Source: Moniliophthora roreri
Lineage: Eukaryota; Basidiomycota; Agaricomycetes; Agaricales; Marasmiaceae
Direction of reading: 5' to 3'
Assembly: GCA_001466705.2 (NCBI GenBank)
Contig: LATX02000013.1
Span: forward strand, 496,001-560,000
DNA: 64,000 nucleotides
Of this stretch, positions 24,997 to 37,950 are shown piece after piece. How positions within the stretch are numbered: position 1 is the first letter of the stretch; the number at the start of each line of letters is the position of its first letter. A model generated the notes under the pieces. It searched no databases, was not told the DNA's origin, and worked only from the letters and a program-made list of their open reading frames with translations. A program made the translations under genes and the position numbers.

Positions 24997-27765
24997 CACT
25001 TATCTGAGGTTTGAGGTAAATCCTCACCAGACCTCCATCTTAAAGACATCAAGTATGCTAGTCCTCAGATTCAAGGTTTGATAAAGAAGCTGAAGGATGT
25101 AATACCAGGTGTTCTATTTGTACACCTCTGTCTCAATAGTAAACAAGTGCACCCAAGCAAAGAGTGTTTGTATAATTACTAGAGAAAATATTCTCTTTAA
25201 GTATACTGGACTACATTAAGATTTTCTGGGCTTAAGCTCCAGTAACATGGCACCTTACTGAGGCTATATGCTTACTGCACAAGAATGAGAAGATAGTAAT
25301 ATGAAAATACTTGCCACCTAAAGTGGTATATGCTCTTTTTTGCAGTGCCCTTTTGTAAGTCTGACTTATTTTAGGTGCAATTTGATGCCATTAGCTTATT
25401 TGTTCTCATACAGAATCAATTTGCAAATGAGTATCTGGCACACAGCTCGTCAGTCTCACACTGATATAAAGCATCTATATTGCAGACTCAGGCTTAGTGT
25501 TCATAATATTACTGCTCATAATGCCTTAGAAACTCTCTCTAAATCAGGTTCTGAATGGCTTATAAACCTAGTGTGTCTTACTAGTGTTACTAGACAAAAT
25601 GTCCAATTTCTTTTACAGCAGTTATTAATCAGAGTTTCTCAATGCATTAATTGGCAAAGCAGAATGGCTTACCATACATTTTTGCTATGATAGACTTCAG
25701 AAGAAGAACCAAGCTGTGACTACTACTTTGCCATGCCTGGCTATTCTAATTCAGCTATTCTAGAAATCAAAATGCAAGATTTGGAATTCAAAGAGTATTC
25801 TAAAGGTGCAGCAGCAGCAGCAGAAGAAGTTGTGGAGGATAGAGAGGCAAATAGCATTAATGGTACATCAAATTACATGGATACCCCTAACTATTCTAAC
25901 TCACACATAGAATATTTTTCCTACTTCTCTCTCTGTGATTTACTTCTGAAATCTTCTACTATCTTTCTATCTTTTTACAAAATCTCCTTATTAGTATTGG
26001 CAGTTTGGCCTTCTTGAGTCTGGATTGTATGAACACTATTTCCCTCTTTCAATCCTTCCAGTGAGAGCCTTGTTAACTTGTCTCTAAAGAGACAAATGAC
26101 TCTGAGGAGAAAGGAGAAGCATGGGTTTAACAACCTTGAAAGCTATAGAACACCATTAGATATGTTTCAACTGATATGCAAACAATCAGGCCTTTCTGAA
26201 GATGATTAAAGCATAATAACCAAAAACCCTGTCAGACAAGGCCATCTAACAGTTGCATTCTTTCTAGTCTATGTAGTAACAGAGCTAGTCTTGAAAGGTG
26301 GTCTTTTGGCATCACCTAAGCATTTCCAACATTGTGCAGATGATGCAAGACATGATAGTAGTAGAAGAATAGGCAGAGAAGGTTGAGCATAAGAAGAAAG
26401 AAGAGTAGAGAAATAGTTCCAAGAATGGTAGAGGTTTTAATACTGAGCACTGTTGATTGGATGGACTCTTATTTGGACTCTGTTTCTTGGATTTGGGTTT
26501 TCATGCACCAATGGCATCAGATTCCTATGTATACAAACAATTACAGATGTATATTACAATAATTGTCATTTATTTAACCTGTTCTTTACATTTTCACTCT
26601 GCTTCTTGACCTTGTGTGGGTGGTTGTCTTTAGTATGGGTCTATAAGCTTGCATAGGTAAACCATTGCTGGCCCTTATATTTCTATTATCTCATGATAGA
26701 TGAATCCAAATAAATATCCAGAACACACCTTTTCTGAACATGTCTATACTTTGTGACTATGCTTGTCAGCCTTGTGTTTAGTGACAACCTAATGTGAAAT
26801 ACCATATGGCATATCTATAATTTATTGTATTAAAAAGTATCTGTAGCATGCACTATGAGAAATGCTCTATCTTGCACTGGTATCCCACACTATGAGTCAA
26901 CTGCTGGTGTTGCAAAAGGAGTAAGTTGGTAGGGTAAGCCTTAGAATATTTCTGTTGATTCAACAATAGCTGGTTACAAATGTATGTATTTTTTGTTTTT
27001 CTCATTTGTGCTTGGCAAGTTGAAGAGAATGGAAAAACACTTTACTAGATCTCTTCAAAGACAACATTAGATGTGGGATTGATAGAGATTAAACTTAAAA
27101 CTTACTATAGCTGGGCACACATGCTTGGGAGGCTCTTGCTCATTGTGATTCATTTTCTTATGTCTGAGAAGCTCATCATTTCTTTCATGTGCTCTATTGC
27201 AGTTTTAGAAACTAACATCAGTACAAGGCCAGAAACCTTCCACAGATCTTTTACCTTGATTTCACAAGAAAAGATCTTCTGTTTATGAACAGTCCATATA
27301 TGCCTCTACATATGTGCACTACAATTAAAATCCATCCCACATTTCTGAAACATGCAGTTCATGCCTTAGCATGAATTTACCAATATCCTTAGAACTTACC
27401 TCATAAAGACAAACAAATGGATGTTCATCTGAATGCACTGTTCTCAAATGTATCAGGCCTTTTATATGATTTCCCACAATTCTGATGTAAGACTCCTGTG
27501 AGACTACAAAATGCACAGTAAATGATATCAACTTACTGGAATGTCACAGACATAAATATAGCCTCTGTATACTCTAAGAAGATGAGGCTACTGTTCTCAT
27601 TGGGACAATCTGTGGACATAACTCAGAAGAATTAATAGAAAGTCTATTATGATGCATGAACAAAGCTTACTGGGCACTGGCAATCACTCCACTTGATAAC
27701 CTGTCAAAGATGAAAATGCAGAACATCAGCAAACATGCCAGGTGCTTGCCGGCTTTTTACCGCTT

Positions 27766-30700
27766 TTAGGCATTTGCCAGTGTCTTCCGACAGTCAAGCG
27801 CCCCAATTATCCCACTTTTCCCACTTATGGTCACACTCATTTTGGGCCATTTCACTTGCAATACACTCTGACTGTAAGCTCTATTGAGTATATTCACATT
27901 TGGATAAAGGAGGGATGACAGAAAGTCCGGTATGCTGGTAGCTTTTTTGGGCTTGGACCTAACTTGCGGCATCTTATCTTTCAGCCAAAAACTCCTAAAA
28001 AAGGCAAGAAAAGCAGACTGAAATGTAACCAGAATCATGTGCTAGATTTTCTGATGAAGATGGACAAAGATATCTTCAACAAATTCCTCTTCAGATAAAT
28101 AGCACACAGTCCATTCTTGTTTTGTACAGCTAAAATGTGAGATATCAGCTTGAGGCAAGAGTATAGAGTAGCACCACTTACTTAAGACAGGTGTATCTCT
28201 TACCACCATCTGGAAGAGATTCAACAACAAATTCTACACTGAAATCCTTTTTACTGCAAGAACACTCAATAATCATCTTGGTTGCCATTTTGTCTTGAAA
28301 CATCTTCATAAGAGCATCTATTCTCTCCTTAACAACACCTTCTATTTTGAATAGCAGTAGTAGAGGTTTCTGGTACTGAAGCAAAAGTTGGTTTGCCTCC
28401 AGAGCCTTACCTTGATATTGCTTTTAAGTCAGTAGGATAGCACCTAGAGCCTATATCATAGCTACATGCAGACTGATATCTTAAGTAATAGCATGTCAAC
28501 AATGTTACTTACTAGAAACAAATAGCTTGACTGGTTTAACCAAGGTCTTTATTATTATGAAAGCTTCCTTGTGAGTGATGTGGCACCTCCTATCCACCCT
28601 CTGAATCATTCTTGCAATCTTCCTCATCACTATAGCTTCCTTGAGTACTGTGGCACTAGCATCCTCCTCCAGACTATTGACAATATTGTATGCACAATCA
28701 AGAACACCATGGACAACATCATTGTCAACAGGGTGCCCCTGTGCCTTGTATTAAGCCAACCTATCCTCCAAAACACCAATAGCTGAGTTATAGCTCTTAT
28801 AAATGAAGCCTTGCAGCCTTCCAGTCTTGTGGTTGTGATTAAGAGTGATAGAATACCCATTATGAATGGGCCTCCCACTAAGAGGATCTTTCTTCTGTTC
28901 AAAAGACAATTAGAGATCATTATAGGTGAACAATGCAATAAACATGCATACCACTGCCTGAACAGCTAGTTTCCCAAAGAGAAATAGCCTATAATGCATT
29001 ATAGTGTGTGCCCTCTGGTGGTTACCACTATTGACTTCCTCATAAGGCATGGTAATAATAAGGCAATATCCTTCAAAATACAAATCCTCCATTGGTTTCC
29101 AGAGTTGGCCTCCTTTAATGTCATTGTAAACAGAGGGCTTGCAAACCCAGGCTTTGGCAACCTCTAGTAGCATGCCTTTATCAAAAGCCATCATCAATGC
29201 ATTGCCAGCAGAGCTCAGAAGGAGTCAGAATAGTGTTTCTCCATCACTGCTGTTCACTAGGAAATCATGATCATAAATATGATTGGTGACAAAAGGCCAG
29301 CATAGAGAACACTCTAGTAAAATCCAGCCAGTGATCTCTCTGAAAATCTTGTCTTGAAAAGCATAGCATCTGAGATGATATAGGAATGCCACCAATGTGA
29401 GGGCACTCCTAATGTCCTGATTTGGCTACGAGTCAATTTTCTTTGACTTAAACCATGCCCAGATCTACAAAAACTACTTGGTGAAAGTATCTTCTGCACA
29501 AAGCCCAATGAAACACTTGCAACATTTGCTCTTGTGCAGGTAAAAGTTTCTGTCATCCAGCTCCCATCCTTCCTTGGCATCAGGACAGCAGACTATGTTA
29601 TTGGGCAACTTGAAACCTTGTCCACAGAAGCTGCATTTCTGCAAACCCCATGTTGGTAACTAACAATTTGTCACTTAACAGCTGAGAATTAGAATAAGAT
29701 GTACTTACAGTATGAGAATAAACAGAGTCTGCTTCCAAATACCAGTCTGAGTCAGAGTCTGAGCCTACATCTGAATCTGTAGATGTATTGCTGTAACCAG
29801 CTAGTGAGCATAGCTCCAGATCAGACTCATTATTGTCTGACAACTTTCTCTTTATAGCCTTTGAGAGATTATAGTTACTTTTGAATCTCAATAGAAGTGC
29901 ATTTACATTCTACTCACCTTCAGAGTGGTTTGAGCAGATAACACAGCCTTCTTCATCTTCCTTGAGACCACAGTGGCTATGGTAGTAGTGGTGGTCATAG
30001 TCCTCTTTAACCTCTTTCTAGCCTCTCTTGTAAAGGCTGCAGTTCTAATGTGTATGCTCTTGACTACAGATATTACAGTGGCAGTCACTTTTGAGACTAC
30101 ACCTGTGGCTGAGATGAGAGAGACACCAGAGTGAGCAACTCTAGGCAGGCTATCTGGGCTTTTATAGTCAGCTAACTCATGGATAGATGATTGATAACAT
30201 GATGATTGAGATGATAGATGTGAGGCATCATTAGCACACTATTTCAACTCAGACTGGGTCTCTACAGAGGTGCTGTACTGAGCAGCTGAGACTGCAGCTT
30301 GAGTTTAAGATGTAATAGACCTTGTGACCTGCTCTGCCAGCAGAACATCTTCTATAGGATCATCTATGACAGATGTCAAATCTACCAAATCCACCTCAGG
30401 TTTACATATCTGTTTGTAGATGAGAAAGGAAGGCTGTAGTGCATTGTTGTCTTCATCCTCAAGCTCAAAGTCGTCTTCATTTTCATGGTCTTCCAAGAGT
30501 ATGTAGTCTCTTTTGTTATCCATGTCATCAGCATTCATGTCATCATGCACCTCCTCCTCCACTACCCTTACACTCTCCTCTGCCTCTCTTGCCCTCTCCT
30601 CTGCCTCTCTTGCCCTTTCCTCTGCCTCTCTTGCCCTCTCCTCTGCCTCTCTTGCCCTCTCCTCTGCCTCCCTTGCCCTCTCTTCTGCCTCCTTTGCCCT

Positions 30701-30796
30701 CTTCTCTGCCTCTCTTGCCCTCTCCTCTGCCTCCCTTGCCCTTTCCTCTGCCTCTTTTGCCCTCTCCTCTGCCTCTCTTGCTCTCTCCTCCACCAT
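27766..30796 (-). pseudogene. Decayed multi-exon gene: coiled-coil repeat, acidic region, Cys-rich finger
   Basis: The minus strand holds a series of coding-like pieces with plausible splice sites. 30796-30305 is an uninterrupted frame: about eleven AREAEER-type heptads, then an acidic stretch. A later piece has a donor at about 29924 (GTGAGT) and acceptor near 29895, followed by a serine/aspartate-rich exon to about 29712. After another GTAAGT donor comes a Cys-rich segment (about 29640-29490) with CSFC, VCCPD, a His, CCKC and a further Cys, suggesting a zinc-binding domain. Further pieces (28910-29190, 28178-28384, 27766-28038) are separated by stops. The whole looks like one old gene, perhaps carried by a transposon. 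I do not recognise the family. Confidence 0.4.
30573..30793. repeat. 21-bp coding minisatellite
   Basis: About eleven tandem copies of a 21-bp unit (plus strand: CTCTCCTCTGCCTCTCTTGCC) encode the AREAEER heptad on the minus strand. The unit length of seven codons keeps the heptad and the frame. Variants such as TTTGCC replace Arg by Lys. Confidence 0.9.
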
Positions 30797-32286
30797 TCTA
30801 ACCTCTTCATCTCCTGGTAGTACCTTCTTATCGTTATATTTTAGCTACTCTGCATAATCTTCTCTCCAAATGAAAGTTGTATAATGGCCTCTCTTGCCAG
30901 AACTCCAGCTAATATAGTTGACAAAACTTTAAAGTTTGTATGTCACTAATATATCGGTACTGGAGGAAATAGTAATGCAAGGCTCCAGACAGACAGAGAG
31001 CCTAATGAGATGGTAGCCTATAGATTTGAAGTTACTCTCCCTGTTGTACTTTCTCAATAGAATATGTTCCACAGCATGCTGCACCACATCTCTAAGAACA
31101 ACTATAAGAGTTGATAGATTGAGTAAATCTGAGGTGAGAAAGCATGCTGTGAGGTTTCAGAACAGTGAACTTGCAGTTGGAGTTATCCTCCCACTGTATG
31201 GGTCTCTGTAAGGAGCAAGCTAGCTGCTATAGCACAAGATCTGGTCCAGTACTTACTTGACATCAACAGCACTGCCAGATACCTGAATGATCAGGCATAA
31301 GACTCCATTCAGAGAGCTAATAATATTGCTTCAATATCTTCATGGGCATTTGCATTCTCCAAGATGCCAAGGCCCATAACTTCTCACAATAGCTGTAATT
31401 CATATGGCTCTTGCTCTACAGACTCCATTCATAATCCAATTATTTTCTTCAATTCATATATTGTAACAATGCAGCAAGCTTCCTTCTGCTCAGTTTCTGA
31501 TAACGAACATTATTATACTGCTTTATAATAGCCTCCCAAAACTGTTCAGAGTCAAGTAAGGATTGCAAGAGTCTATTAAAATCACAGAGATTGTATGACC
31601 TAAATCAATAATGAAAGTTAGTTTCCATGCCATTGCAACATATTAAAAACATACAGATTTACAAACCAGATTGGTTTCAATGACAGAGTGGCTATTACTA
31701 TATCCAACAAAGAAGGTTCTCTTTCAAACTCTAGTATTTGTCTCAGCCTTCCCTCCCAGATCTGATATTTCATTCTTGTGGGTTCTTGAGAGAGTTTTTC
31801 TGTTGTAGCATATGGTTGCAGAGGGAATGTTTGCTCTTGTGATATGATGGAGGGAGCCAGAAGTAGTAGATAAATTTCCATTACAGATGTATTAGAGTTG
31901 GAGCAGCAATTTTCATTTGTGTCACATATATTATTTTTGTGTGAACTTATGGAGCTCAACCTTCTAGGCTGGTTGGCAAGTTGGTCAACAATCAACATCT
32001 TGAAAAATTCATTAATAAATTCTATATTCATCAATCACAAGGCATAGTAGTGAAAACTTGCCTGATTCTGATTATTATGCATTCTTATAGGCTAGCTTCT
32101 TTTTTATTTTCTGAGTGTGAAGACAAGGGTCAAGGTCAAGGGGGAAAAAAGTACTTATGGAAAACAGAGACAAAAACCTCAGTTTTTTTGATATTGGAGC
32201 TGCTAATGATAGTGAGGACCTATTTTTGTGTTTGAGAGCAAAGAAAATGTCAATAAGTAATCTGTGCTATATAGCAAATGAAAGCT

Positions 32287-32954
32287 TACCACTAATTTGT
32301 CTAAGATAAGACTAGTGGAAAACTACCCAAAAGATAACCTCCAAAAGTCTAGCTCAGGTTGTTGTGCAAGTGTGGATCGGCGTGATCAGAGTTGCCACAC
32401 TTAGAATGCTAACAAAACTCTTAGCTAGGTTGATTCTCTCTTATTGAAGCAATCTACTTCAAGGTGTTCACCTCCAGAAGAGTATATATGAGTTTAAAAG
32501 GGTCTATATCACAAACACACACACAAAACACAAAGAACATGGTGCACAAAGCACAAACACAAGAGCTACAGTTCCATATAAAGACTCAATAGCTGATATA
32601 GCCTAACTCTACAGAGTTCAGGACTTTCTTAAGACAACTACAGCACACAGTGTACTGGGAAAGGTTCTAGACTAATTTCTACAAAGAGCTCAGCACAGAC
32701 ACACCCCTTGCTAAGACTTTAAGTGTGTCACAACCTGATACCCAATACAGGCCACACTCCAAATGCCCAAGGCTCCTTCTTGGTGTAAAGTGTCTCTTAG
32801 AAAAGTGCTACAAAGCACTTAAGATGTTATTCTTAGTCTCTTATGACACAAGTTCGTTATCAGATTCTATCTCTCTGGAGTCACTCAGGACCAATCTCCA
32901 GGGCCTGAAGTGAGGAAGCAAAACTGGAATGGCATACAAATTTATACATCAAAC
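32287..32954. repeat. Near-exact duplicate of 32956-33624 (R1-B 5' end)
   Basis: Starts with the same TTACCACT as the sequence after the N and is essentially identical throughout; I noticed one base difference, in the CACC(C)TCCAG context. It ends at CATCAAAC directly before the N. Confidence 0.85.
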
Positions 32955-32955
32955 N
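32955..32955. other. Single N, assembly join
   Basis: Lies between two near-identical 668-bp segments, so the tandem copy is probably an assembly artefact. Confidence 0.85.
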
Positions 32956-32962
32956 TTACCAC

Positions 32963-34713
32963 TAATTTGTCTAAGATAAGACTAGTGGAAAACTACCCAA
33001 AAGATAACCTCCAAAAGTCTAGCTCAGGTTGTTGTGCAAGTGTGGATCGGCGTGATCAGAGTTGCCACACTTAGAATGCTAACAAAACTCTTAGCTAGGT
33101 TGATTCTCTCTTATTGAAGCAATCTACTTCAAGGTGTTCACCCTCCAGAAGAGTATATATGAGTTTAAAAGGGTCTATATCACAAACACACACACAAAAC
33201 ACAAAGAACATGGTGCACAAAGCACAAACACAAGAGCTACAGTTCCATATAAAGACTCAATAGCTGATATAGCCTAACTCTACAGAGTTCAGGACTTTCT
33301 TAAGACAACTACAGCACACAGTGTACTGGGAAAGGTTCTAGACTAATTTCTACAAAGAGCTCAGCACAGACACACCCCTTGCTAAGACTTTAAGTGTGTC
33401 ACAACCTGATACCCAATACAGGCCACACTCCAAATGCCCAAGGCTCCTTCTTGGTGTAAAGTGTCTCTTAGAAAAGTGCTACAAAGCACTTAAGATGTTA
33501 TTCTTAGTCTCTTATGACACAAGTTCGTTATCAGATTCTATCTCTCTGGAGTCACTCAGGACCAATCTCCAGGGCCTGAAGTGAGGAAGCAAAACTGGAA
33601 TGGCATACAAATTTATACATCAAACAAGCTCTTCATGTATTCACAATCAGAGGGGGCAGAGTTACTTGAATATCTATGAATATCTAGCTGTCCTTATATA
33701 CAGTCCAAGGAATATATCTACAGAAAATATAAATAATGTCCAATAATTCAGGAAATGATAAATAAGTAACTGAGATACTAAAAGAGGGAATATTCAGATG
33801 TTACGGAGTCTGGCCACTAGAGTATCCAACCATATCTGCACAGGTATCTATGTCTCCAGGTATTCTGGACTCTATAATTTGTATTTTCTCTTTTCTAAAT
33901 CAGATATCTATGAGCGGATAGCTGTATTCATTCTATCTTTTTACAGCATTTCTCTTTCTAGTATCTGCACATCAGCAGAAGCCTAGATGCCAAAGTTTCC
34001 AAGGTCGGAACATGCTGTTACTGTTCCTATCTCCTTCGACAATGCACACTCGGTCTTATTTAGGACTTCTTATGCGTTAGATATTCTTTGTATGTCTCAC
34101 TGTATCTGTCTGTAGGTAGTGGATGTCCTTCACAAGTGATTTCCTACTTTCCAAGACGACTTTGTACCTAGTTAGTTTATCTCATCTGTTTAGCCGCTGG
34201 TGCACTCTTTATTAAGAGATTGCCTGCTTTGACTTTGATCCATATATTGACTTCGGAGGAGGATTGTTCAGTGATCGTTCCTGTTCTAAGTCGTCTTTTC
34301 TGTTTTGATGTCTCCTCTAAGTACCTCTGTACTGTTTGACTGCAGGTTGCACTTTGCAGATGTCATAGAAAAGTAAAATAGAAATTAAATTCCCATTGAT
34401 AGCACTTTAAGAGCTTGGTTAACTAGCCAATGCATTCATTGGGCCATAGTTAGGTTCCCTACAGGTTTCAGGAGTAATCCGTTTTGGATCTGATACATAG
34501 ATAAGTCAGAAAGTACAGCTTAGACACCTCTGTATAGCATATCATATAGCTCTTCATACTTTCCAAGGTACCATAGCTTCTCTAAGGCAATGACTAGCAG
34601 ACTGGGCTCACTCTAGTCCTTATTACCTGTTATCTTGTGTCATATTAAAGTGTTCCAAATCAAAAGTAATGTAAAATGAATAAAAGTGGGTCTTTTCTAG
34701 GTTCAACATATTA
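32963..34713. repeat. R1 repeat, full-length copy (R1-B)
   Basis: Runs from TAATTTGTCTAAG to CAACATATTA, 1751 bp. It is flanked by the 4-bp direct repeat CCAC (32959-32962 and 34714-34717). It retains more CpG than R1-D and R1-A, suggesting a younger copy. It has no coding frame longer than about 60 codons, so it is non-autonomous. The ends show a weak inverted similarity (TAATTTGTC against TAATATG). Confidence 0.75.
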
Positions 34714-37149
34714 CCACTGCATCATTATCCTCTCTATTTCTAGGCAATTCTCCAGAGGGATCATTGTGGTGACAATAACTGTGAGGTAAGAATTTTAAAA
34801 CATCAGGTAGCTTAATGAAAGTCATTAAGCTACTCTCATTGAGCTATCAAGATCAGACAACCTTTTTGCTAAAGGGTTAAAACTGGAGATAGTTGAAAAT
34901 AGCCAAGAAAAATCATATTATGCACAGGGACTAAGGAAATCTGAATTACACTCCAGCATGATTCTATGTCCTATCCTCTTTTGCCAACCTCTGTATGCCA
35001 TGAATCTCTGTCACTAGCCTTGACATCATCTTGTCTTTGATCTTGGCAGACTTCAAAGAAAATATTGCATCATGTTGTTATCATTCCTAAAGCTGAGCAT
35101 AGAGTTTGAAGTTGAGACAGACAGTTAGAGTGGAAGATTTTGGTCATTGTCATGAGTACAGTAGAGCTTGAGAGATTTGGATGGGTACTTAGGTTGGAGA
35201 GCTCACATTGGTATGTAACTTGTAACTCAGTAGCACCTCTAATATATTTTAGTACTTTGACAGTATAGCTTATTACTAAACACTATCAGACACAATTAGA
35301 CAAAAACCAACACCCAATAGAGCCTGTTGGAAGCTACCTGAGATATGCCTAATAATATTAGATAACATCAGATAGCACTAAGAATCACTCCAACTTAAGA
35401 ACACTATCAGATGTTATCAGATGCTATCAGACAAGGTTGAATGTTGTTAGATAACATTGAATAACATCTGATAAAATCCTACTGGAGATAATCATCTCTA
35501 GCAATTCCCACCATAAGCACTCACACTATCCTGTTCCTCTTATCCACAGAGGTTCCTTTCCAGATTTCAAGGGCAGGAGCAGGAACAACACCCTGTGAGA
35601 TGATGTCATCACTCATGAAGTTGTTCAATCTGGTAATTTGTCCAAGATAAGACTAGTGAAAAACTACCCAAAGGATAACCTCCAAAAGTCTAACTCAAGT
35701 TGTTGTGCAAGTGTGGATTGATGTGATCAGAGTTGCTGCACTTAGAATGCTAACAAAACTCTTAGCTAGGTTGATTCTCTCTTATTGAAGTGTTCACCTC
35801 CAAAGTAGTATAGATGGGTTTTAAAAAGGGTTTTATTTCACAAACACACACAAAACACAGAGAACACAGTGCACAAAGCACAAACACAAGAGCTACAGTC
35901 CTATATAAAGACTCGATAGCTGATATAGTCTGACCCTACAGAGTTCAAGACTTCTTTAAGACTACTACAGCACACAGCATACTGGAAAAGGTCCTAGACC
36001 AGTTTCTACAAAGAGTTCAGTGCAGGCACACCTCTTACTAAGAATCTAAGTGTGTCACAACCTAATACACACACAGGCCACACTCCAAGTGCCCAAAGCT
36101 CCTTCTTAGTGTAAAGTGTCTCTTAGAAAAGTGCTAAAATGCACTTGAAATGTTACTCTTATCTCTTATGATGCAAGTTCATTATCAGATGCCTATCTCT
36201 CCAGAGTCACTCAGAACCAATCTCCAGAGCCTGTAGTGAGGAAGCAAAACTAGAATTGCACACAAAGTTATACACCAAACAAACTCTTTATGTATTCACA
36301 ATCAGAAGGGGCAGAGTTACTTGAGTATATACAGATATCTGGCTGTCCTTATATACAGTCCACAGAATATATCTACAGAAAAATATAAATAATATCCAAT
36401 AATTCAGAAAATACTAAATGAGTGACTGAGATGCTAAATGAAGAAATATTCAGATGTTATAGAATCTGGCCATTAGAGTATTCAACTATATCTGCATGGG
36501 TATCTACTTCTCCAGGTGGTCTGGACTCTATAATTGGTATTTTCTCTTTTCTAAGACAGGTATCTAGAAGCAGATGGATATATTTATTCTGTCTTCTTGC
36601 AGCATTTCCTTTTCTAGCATCCATGCATCTGCAGAAGCCTAGATGCCAAAGTTTCCAAGGTCAGAACACACTGTTACTGTTTCTATCTTCTTTGACAATG
36701 GTGACAGACCTTTGAAAGTAGTTTCCTTCCTTTTAAGGTTACTTCCCACTTAGTTATGTTATTTCATATGGCTTTGCCACATTTGAACTCTTTATTAAGA
36801 GATCATCTGCTTTGACTTTAATTCATATATCAAATTTGAATAATAATAATTCTTTGATCTTTCCTTTTCTGAGTTGTCTCTCTGTTTTAGTATCTTTTCT
36901 AAGTACCTCTATGCTGTTCAACTGCATGTTGCACTTTGCAGATGTTATAGAAAGTTGAAATAAAAATGAAATTCCCATTGATAGCACTTTTGAGAGCTCA
37001 GTTAACTAGCCAATGCATTTATATGGTCATAGTTAGGTTCTCTACAGGTTTTGGAAGTGATCTGCTTTGGATCTGATACATAGATAAGTCAGAAAGTACA
37101 GCTTAGACACCTCTGTATAGCATATCATATAGCTCTTCATACATTCCAA

Positions 37150-37477
37150 TGCACCCATCAGCAGAATGGCATTATTTTTTCTACTTTTTACTGCTTTTAC
37201 AGCATTTCTGGCATGCTGGAAAACCTACTAGCCCATAAATTCAACTTATTCACACTGGTAGTCTGCATGTATATAATATTTCATACATGTAATAGTCATT
37301 AGTAGATGCATTGAAGTATTTTTGACATTCTTTAGCAATTTGTAGCACTGGAAAAAGCCAAATCAAACATAATTTTCCCCAAAGATAACATAGCTTGTAG
37401 CTAGTGACTTTTTGCCTTTTTAGAGGGTAAACAGGCTAAAAAAAGTGACAAAAAGCAGCAAAAAAGTTTTTGCCAAA
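37150..37477. mobile_element. Small insertion inside R1-A
   Basis: Absent from R1-B and R1-D at the same place. It is flanked by imperfect 7-bp direct repeats ATTCCAA (37143-37149) and ATTCTAA (37478-37484). Its ends have T-rich and A-rich subterminal stretches that are roughly inverted. There is no coding capacity; a MITE-like element is likely. Confidence 0.55.
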
Positions 37478-37549
37478 ATTCTAATACTATAGCTTCTCTA
37501 ATGCAATGACTAGCAGACTGGGCTCACTCTAGTTCTTATTAATCATTAT

Positions 37550-37950
37550 TGTTATAGTTTTGCTTCTTAGATGCTCATATTATGCTTCCCATTAACATCT
37601 GGACAATTACACATTTCCAGCTCCCTTCTTTAGTATCCCTTGTACTTGTATTTCTTCAACATTCTATGCTTTTCCATTATTACTCATCAAACTTCCACCA
37701 TATTCCATCTTTTTCTTTTGCTTATTTAATCTACTTCTTCCATACTATTCTAAAACTTTCTTTGTTTATAAACAAATAGCTACAATAGTTATATTTAAGT
37801 AGATACAACTGAGTCTAAGCTCTTTAGCTTGACCTGGTTAATCAACTCTTGTGTCTAAAGCAACGATCAAACCTTCTGAACCTCAGAGTTATCTGAGTAA
37901 GCTCAAACTTGAACCTTGAAACTCAGCATTGCTACACAAGTAACATAACA
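37550..37950. repeat. Solo LTR 2, nested in R1-A
   Basis: The 401-bp sequence starts TGTTAT and ends ATAACA, and is flanked by the 5-bp direct repeat ATTAT (37545-37549 and 37951-37955). It is homologous to solo LTR 1. R1-B and R1-D are uninterrupted at this site, which confirms both boundaries. Confidence 0.9.

Noticed and set aside
30573..30793. CRISPR array
   Set aside because: The repeats are contiguous 21-bp units with no spacers, and the genome is fungal.
30439..30857. Three overlapping plus-strand frames rich in Leu/Pro/Ser
   Set aside because: They are the antisense of the 21-bp minisatellite that encodes the coiled coil on the minus strand; a 21-bp unit keeps all six frames open.
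32725..33584. Two identical 62-codon frames as a duplicated gene
   Set aside because: They lie within the R1 repeat and its artefactual duplicate around the N and have no coding character.
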